NCBI GenBank assembly: GCA_012512865.1
Contig: JAAZDH010000379.1
Span: 1 to 8,906, forward strand
Reading direction: 5' to 3'
Source: Clostridiaceae bacterium
GTDB taxonomy: Bacteria; Bacillota; Clostridia; Acetivibrionales; DUMC01
DNA length: 8,906 bases
In this document: positions 4,861-8,906 of the stretch, one piece after another
Layout: each line of letters starts with the position of its first letter
Numbering within the stretch: the stretch's first letter is position 1
Notes under the pieces: model-generated
Databases searched by the model: none
The model's input: only the letters and a program-made list of their open reading frames with translations
What the model was told of the DNA's origin: nothing
Translations under genes and position numbers: made by a program

Positions 4861-7589
4861 TATTTCTCTTGAATAAAAGTCCTTTGAATTACCTTTGCCA
4901 ATTCCACGAGGGGCACGATTGACAAGGATGCTGCACCAACGATAAGCCATTGCGCCGGGTTGAGAGGGGTTACCCTGAAAATACCGTTCATGTAAGGTAT
5001 TACAATGACTGATACCTGGAGGAATGCGGAAAGCAACAGGGCAACAAGCAGGTACTTGTTTGATGCAAAACTTACGCTGGAAACTGGTTTAAGCCCGGAA
5101 CGCACGTTGAAAGCATGTATTAGTTGTATAAGCCCCAGCGTGGCAAAAGCCATGGTTATTGCCACGTTTGGTGAGTAAAGTGCAATCCCGGTGTAATATG
5201 CGAAAAGTGTCGCCAAGCCTTCTAGGAATCCTTGGTAAATAATACTTGTACCGAGGCCGCCGGAAAAAATGCTGGTGCCTGACTTAACAGGCTTGCGGGT
5301 CATGATATCCCTATCAGCTTGCTCCACGCCGAGGGCAAGTGCAGGAAAGGTGTCCGTGAGCAGGTTGATCCATAGTATGTGTACCGGGAAAAGGATGGAC
5401 CAATTAAGCATGGTGGCAACAAGAAGTGTTATGACTTCGCCTATGTTGGCAGATAAAAGGTATTGTATAACCTTTCTTATGTTACTGTAAATTCTCCTGC
5501 CTTCTTTTACTGCTGTTACAATCGTGGCAAAATTATCGTCCGCCAGGACCATGTCCGAAACGCTTTTTGAAACATCTGTACCGGTAATCCCCATACCTAC
5601 ACCTATGTCGGCAGTTTTCAAGGCCGGTGCATCATTTACTCCATCCCCTGTCATGGCTACCACCATGTCCTTTTTCTTCCATGCCTTTACGATCCTTACC
5701 TTGTGTTGCGGGGATACCCTGGAGTATACCGAGTATTTTTCCACGCTGTTTTCAAATAATTCTTCGCTGATTTTGTCAAGTTCATTTCCGGTAATAGCCT
5801 TCCTATCGTCATTTATTATACCAAGTTCCAGGGCTATGGCTATGGCCGTATCCTTGTAATCACCCGATATCATGATCGGCCTGATGCCTGCCTGCTTGCA
5901 CACGTTCACCGCATCTTTTACCTCCGGCCTTGGAGGGTCTATCATGCCTGTAAGGCCGACAAACACCAGGTCTTGCTCAATATTTTCCGGGCTTATACTA
6001 CCCGGTATGGAATCAATTTCCTTGTATGCCATGGCAAGAACCCTCAAAGCCTTGGCTGCCATCCGGCCGTTTGCTTCTTCCACCTTTTCAATATGGGATT
6101 TGGTCAGGGGCACAACTTCACCGTTCAGCAATATTTTCCCGCAACGCTTGAGGAGCATATCGGGTGCACCCTTGGTAAGGACCATGTATGTTTCCCCCCG
6201 TTTATTGATCGTGGTCATGAGTTTCCTATCGGAATCAAAGGGAATTTCGTTTATTCTCGGCATTATTTCCTCGAGCCCTATCTTTGAAAAGCCTTTAGAT
6301 GCTGCAAAATGTACCAGGGCTGTTTCAGTGGGGTCGCCAATGATTTCATCTTCCATGCCGGGCTTGGGGTTAACCTTGGAATCATTGCAAAGGGTCATAA
6401 TTTCTATAAAAGGAATAAAACTCTTTTCATGTTCATGCTCCTGTCCCTGTCCATGGAAGGCTGAATTAGCGGGTATTATTTCCCCGTCAAGGAACACCTC
6501 GGTTACGGTCATCTTGTTTTGCGTCAAGGTGCCTGTCTTATCCGAGCATATTATATTAGTGCTGCCGAGGGTTTCAACCGCGGGAAGCTTCCTTATTATA
6601 GCATTTTGCCTTGACATTTTCTGCACCCCTATGGCAAGGACTATGGTTACTACTGCAGGAAGGCCTTCGGGGATTGCGGCAACGGCAAGGCTTACAGAAA
6701 TGAGAAACATCTCCAGGAGCTCCCTTCCTTTAAGCATCCCTGTTATAAATATTATTGCGGCTATTGCTATAACAGCTACACTAACGTATTTTCCCATTTC
6801 GGTTAGTTTTTCCTGGAGCGGGGTTTCTTCGGATTCGGCCTTGGCAATATGCCCGGCTATTTTGCCCACTTCAGTATTCATGCCCATGCTTGTTACAACT
6901 CCCATACCCCTCCCGTATGTCACGCTGCACCCGGAAAAGGCCATGTTTTTCCTGTCGCCTGCCACAATATCCTTCTCGTGTATAACACCGGTAAATTTTT
7001 CAACGGGCACGGATTCTCCCGTAAGGGCGGCCTCCTCAATTTTCAGGTTTACGGATTCCACCAGCCTCATGTCTGCAGGTACGAAATCCCCGGCTTCGAG
7101 GTAGGCTACGTCCCCGGGGACTATTTCCCCGGTCTTCACCATGACCAGGGTATTGTTCCGTTTTACCTTTGAATATGGCACCGATAATTTCTTCAAGGCA
7201 TCCAGGGCACGTTCGGCCTTGCTTTCCTGTATTACCCCCAGGGCGGCGTTTATGATGACAACAGCCAGTATAATCACCGTATCGGTAATCTCCTTCAAGC
7301 ACCCGGATATGGCAGCTGCCACGAGGAGTATGATCACCATTACACTCTTAAATTGCTCCAGGAACATGACAATAATGGATTTGCCCTTCGATTCTTCCAA
7401 GACATTGCTGCCGTATATAGCCCTTCTTATTACTGCTTCTTCGTCCGTTAAACCATCCAGGCTGGTATTAAGGTACAGAAGGGTTTCCTCCACGGTCATC
7501 GTATGAAAAGGGATGTCCCTTGTTTTTTCGTTCGTGTACTTTCCTTGGTAATTATACTTGTTTATGTCCCGTTGTTTATTCCTGTTCAT
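4860..7589 (-). CDS. Calcium-translocating P-type ATPase (P2A, SERCA/SPCA-like)
   Basis: 909-residue membrane pump, full length for the family, expected to export Ca2+ at the expense of ATP. N-terminal cation-ATPase domain about 25-98; M1-M2 about 83-121; actuator domain with TGES at 190-193; M3-M4 about 268-319 with PEGLP (307-311). The phosphorylation motif is DKTGT, with D350 as the phosphoaspartate. Nucleotide-domain motifs are GDPTE (418-422) and KGAPD (473-477); the hinge motif is TGDGVNDAP (647-655); six C-terminal helices run from about 707 to 901. Residues matching SERCA Ca2+ ligands are E308 in M4, N715 and E718 in M5, and N742, T745 and D746 in M6. The M8 glutamate of SERCA is missing (HAFNVRSG), suggesting one Ca2+ per cycle. 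An insertion at 379-389 is His-rich (HGQGQEHEHEK). For the ATG at 7589, AAAGGA is only 2 nt away, while AAAGGG (7606-7601) is 11 nt away and is the likelier site. A Mn2+-transporting role cannot be excluded. Confidence 0.95.
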   Translation of the reverse strand: MNRNKQRDINKYNYQGKYTNEKTRDIPFHTMTVEETLLYLNTSLDGLTDEEAVIRRAIYGSNVLEESKGKSIIVMFLEQFKSVMVIILLVAAAISGCLKEITDTVIILAVVIINAALGVIQESKAERALDALKKLSVPYSKVKRNNTLVMVKTGEIVPGDVAYLEAGDFVPADMRLVESVNLKIEEAALTGESVPVEKFTGVIHEKDIVAGDRKNMAFSGCSVTYGRGMGVVTSMGMNTEVGKIAGHIAKAESEETPLQEKLTEMGKYVSVAVIAIAAIIFITGMLKGRELLEMFLISVSLAVAAIPEGLPAVVTIVLAIGVQKMSRQNAIIRKLPAVETLGSTNIICSDKTGTLTQNKMTVTEVFLDGEIIPANSAFHGQGQEHEHEKSFIPFIEIMTLCNDSKVNPKPGMEDEIIGDPTETALVHFAASKGFSKIGLEEIMPRINEIPFDSDRKLMTTINKRGETYMVLTKGAPDMLLKRCGKILLNGEVVPLTKSHIEKVEEANGRMAAKALRVLAMAYKEIDSIPGSISPENIEQDLVFVGLTGMIDPPRPEVKDAVNVCKQAGIRPIMISGDYKDTAIAIALELGIINDDRKAITGNELDKISEELFENSVEKYSVYSRVSPQHKVRIVKAWKKKDMVVAMTGDGVNDAPALKTADIGVGMGITGTDVSKSVSDMVLADDNFATIVTAVKEGRRIYSNIRKVIQYLLSANIGEVITLLVATMLNWSILFPVHILWINLLTDTFPALALGVEQADRDIMTRKPVKSGTSIFSGGLGTSIIYQGFLEGLATLFAYYTGIALYSPNVAITMAFATLGLIQLIHAFNVRSGLKPVSSVSFASNKYLLVALLLSAFLQVSVIVIPYMNGIFRVTPLNPAQWLIVGAASLSIVPLVELAKVIQRTFIQEK

Positions 7590-7882
7590 AATCCTTTACG
7601 CCCTTTTCTTATTATTTTCATTATGCTCATTTCAAAGCAGTATTAACCACAAGATGAAAACTATATAACAAAAAAGACTTTTAACATAACCCACGGAATG
7701 AATTACGTTAAAAAGTCTTGCTTTCCACCTGGGATTATGAAGCCAGGCATTGTATTTCTGCGAACCACGGAAAAATGCCGGTTCTGGAACTTGTTGCAAT
7801 ACATTCCCGAGGAAAATCTTGGATGTAGATTTTCGACACTTGGTAAACTTAATAACAAAATATATGTTATTTATATTTATTC
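7590..7882 (-). promoter_or_regulatory. Hairpin-rich intergenic region / candidate ATPase leader
   Basis: This 293-bp gap between the phosphorylase stop and the ATPase start has no credible gene. It contains several short stems: GAAAATCT (7812-7819) with AGATTTTC (7827-7834), 8 bp and perfect; GAACC (7762-7766) with GGTTC (7780-7784), including inner GG/CC pairs; and CCTGG (7728-7732) with CCAGG (7743-7747). A strong terminator follows at 7670-7719. The first 30 nt (7882-7853) are very AT-rich. The minus-strand order is stop codon, hairpins, terminator, about 80 nt, ATPase start. That fits an attenuated leader if transcription starts near 7852. It also fits a long phosphorylase 3' UTR. I matched it to no known riboswitch class from memory. 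Confidence 0.35.
7670..7719 (-). terminator. Rho-independent terminator between phosphorylase and Ca2+ ATPase genes
   Basis: On the minus strand AAGACTTTTTAAC (7719-7707) pairs with GTTAAAAGTCTT (7685-7674), with one bulged T. Inner pairing can be extended through GTAA/TTAT with a G-U wobble. A run of six T (7675-7670) ends the structure. No T-run follows on the plus strand, so it acts on leftward transcription. It lies about 165 nt past the phosphorylase stop and about 80 nt before the ATPase start. Confidence 0.75.
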
Positions 7883-7886
7883 TTAA
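7859..7886 (-). promoter_or_regulatory. Weak candidate promoter at the phosphorylase stop codon
   Basis: On the minus strand TTAAGA (7886-7881, 4 of 6 to TTGACA) and TATATT (7864-7859, 5 of 6 to TATAAT) are separated by 16 nt of nearly pure A/T. If used, transcription would start near 7852 and produce a leader of about 260 nt for the ATPase. The region is so AT-rich that chance matches are likely. Confidence 0.25.
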
Positions 7887-8906
7887 TGTACCGCCCATTT
7901 TACAAGCCCGGTATCAAATTTATTGATTAGATCGGGATGGTATGGAACTACAAGCAGGGTGTAGAAATATTCACCACCGTCGGGAAGCTTTAATTCCGTG
8001 GTATAAAACCAGGTGGATTGGTCTATCTTTTCAACGGGCTCCATTTCTTTTACCCTTGGTTCTTCAATGCCAGTGCTATCGTATCTTTTGCCGTAATATA
8101 CTTCAACCTTTACATTTGACGGGTCCAGGGTGCCAAGGTGCACCTTGGCGGAAATGCGGATTGGTTCATGGGCACTTGTCTTGTATTCCTTGAGCTGGTT
8201 CATCGTTTTTTCACAGCATATGGAAACCTGGTTCCAGTTTTCTTCCATGTATGATTTCCATTCAGCCAGGTTAATGGCGCAGCCATAGTTACTTGATACG
8301 ATTTTCTCAACCCTTTTCATGGCAACCGCGTACATCTTGTTCATATAGTCCGTGAGCATTCTATTGGTGCTGAAGCGATGGACAGTGGTTTTTATGGATT
8401 CTTTCATCAATTTTACCCATTCCCGGGGTATGCCGCTGCTGTCCCTGTTATAATACAGGGGGATTATGCGGTTTTCCAGGGTATAGTACAAGGACTCGCT
8501 GTCCGCGTTATCCTGGTGGTACTCGTTATCATAATAGTTATCACTGCCAATGACCCATCCGTTACTGCCATTGTAGCCTTCACACCACCAACCGTCAAGC
8601 ACGCTGAAATTGATCACGCCGTTAATACATGCTTTTTGGCCGCTGGTCCCGCTTGCTTCAAGGGGCCTTCGCGGGTTGTTAAGCCATACGTCAACCCCCT
8701 GGACCATTTTACGGGCCAACTCCATGTTGTAATCTTCAACAAGGACAACCTTTCCCGAGAATCCTTCCTGGAATGATATATCATTAATATGCTTTATAAT
8801 TTCATGGGCTGCCCTGTCTGCCGGGTGAGCCTTGCCTGCAAAAATAATCTGTACGGGCATCCTGGGGTTATTAAGAATGTTCTTGATTTTCTCAATATTT
8901 CTAAAA
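7883..8906 (-). CDS. glgP: Alpha-glucan (glycogen/maltodextrin) phosphorylase, C-terminal part
   Basis: C-terminal 340 codons of a GT35 phosphorylase, the cytoplasmic PLP-dependent enzyme that releases glucose 1-phosphate from alpha-1,4-glucans. The frame stays open to the right edge; FRNIEKIKNILNNPR precedes the methionine at 8860, so that ATG is internal and the true start lies outside. Recognisable pieces are IIFAGKAHPAD (8848-8816), the segment VDVWLNNPRRPLEASGTSG, and the PLP lysine in GTSGQKACING (lysine codon 8635-8633), then SVLDGWWCEGY. This spacing and the DGWW motif point to the bacterial alpha-glucan phosphorylase subfamily of about 850 residues, rather than the animal/E. coli MalP type. 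The last 100 residues (from ISAKVHLGTLDP) form a beta-rich terminal region seen in that subfamily. Downstream, after 163 nt, comes a strong terminator. It belongs to glycogen turnover; no other glycogen gene is visible here. Confidence 0.94.
   Translation of the reverse strand, partial: FRNIEKIKNILNNPRMPVQIIFAGKAHPADRAAHEIIKHINDISFQEGFSGKVVLVEDYNMELARKMVQGVDVWLNNPRRPLEASGTSGQKACINGVINFSVLDGWWCEGYNGSNGWVIGSDNYYDNEYHQDNADSESLYYTLENRIIPLYYNRDSSGIPREWVKLMKESIKTTVHRFSTNRMLTDYMNKMYAVAMKRVEKIVSSNYGCAINLAEWKSYMEENWNQVSICCEKTMNQLKEYKTSAHEPIRISAKVHLGTLDPSNVKVEVYYGKRYDSTGIEEPRVKEMEPVEKIDQSTWFYTTELKLPDGGEYFYTLLVVPYHPDLINKFDTGLVKWAVH

Noticed and set aside
5872..7104. 410-codon plus-strand open frame opposite the Ca2+ ATPase gene
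   Set aside because: It is antisense to an intact, fully motif-bearing ATPase, and its translation (Ser/Ile/Pro-rich, no domain) is typical of a mirror frame. It is not a separate gene.
7720..7882. Known riboswitch (yybP-ykoY, M-box, NiCo, T-box or SAM) ahead of the ATPase
   Set aside because: None of the conserved core sequences of these classes, as I remember them, could be found on the minus strand. Only generic hairpins and a terminator are supported.
7698..7886. 62-codon plus-strand open frame in the same gap
   Set aside because: It has no convincing Shine-Dalgarno sequence or recognisable product, and it overlaps the hairpins and terminator arms.
7632..7898. 88-codon minus-strand open frame between phosphorylase and ATPase
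   Set aside because: It begins inside the phosphorylase gene without a ribosome binding site and reads through the intrinsic terminator. The hydrophobic end is an effect of T-rich DNA.
8858..8860. ATG at 8860 as the start of a short phosphorylase-like gene
   Set aside because: The frame continues upstream to the window edge with family-typical residues (KIKNILNNPR), so the methionine is internal and the gene is cut by the window.

Overview
The window looks like chromosomal DNA of a Gram-positive anaerobe of the class Clostridia. The evidence is AGGAGG-type ribosome binding sites, one TTG start, moderate G+C (mid-40s per cent by eye), a split 2-hydroxyacyl-CoA dehydratase-activase gene set typical of anaerobic Firmicutes, a membrane-anchored PBP5-type carboxypeptidase, a Clostridia-style P2A calcium ATPase and a maltodextrin/glycogen phosphorylase of the shorter bacterial type. 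The species cannot be named from this sequence. I see no rRNA, tRNA, transposase, phage gene or CRISPR array.

Layout. (1) 26-3072, plus strand: three overlapping genes for two paralogous Cys-containing proteins of the DUF2229/COG3580 and COG3581 type and a BadF/HgdC-type ATPase 'activase'. Overlaps of 59 and 32 bp imply one translationally coupled operon, whose promoter lies left of the window. (2) 3073-3231: a short gap between convergent genes, filled with degenerate 38-bp tandem repeats and inverted repeats. (3) 4779-3232, minus: a secreted, C-terminally anchored D-Ala-D-Ala carboxypeptidase homologue in which all three catalytic motifs are altered, with its own sigma-A-like promoter. (4) 7589-4860, minus: a complete P-type Ca2+ ATPase. 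(5) 7590-7882: a 293-bp gap holding several hairpins and a strong minus-strand Rho-independent terminator. It is either the 3' end of the phosphorylase transcript or a structured leader/attenuator of the ATPase. (6) 8906-7883, minus: the C-terminal part of an alpha-glucan phosphorylase whose 5' part lies beyond the right edge.

How the genes relate. The first three genes should work together: in characterised relatives the activase dimer carries one [4Fe-4S] cluster and uses ATP hydrolysis to push a low-potential electron into a partner Fe-S protein. The two upstream products are the obvious candidate partners, but their substrate is unknown. The three minus-strand genes (glucan phosphorolysis, Ca2+ export, cell-wall peptidase homologue) show no shared pathway. 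A terminator and an internal promoter suggest they are transcribed at least partly separately.

The observations most worth a second look are the carboxypeptidase with Thr/Asn/Ala at the catalytic Ser, SxN and KTG positions, the hairpin-rich region ahead of the Ca2+ ATPase, and the 38-bp repeat block after the activase gene.
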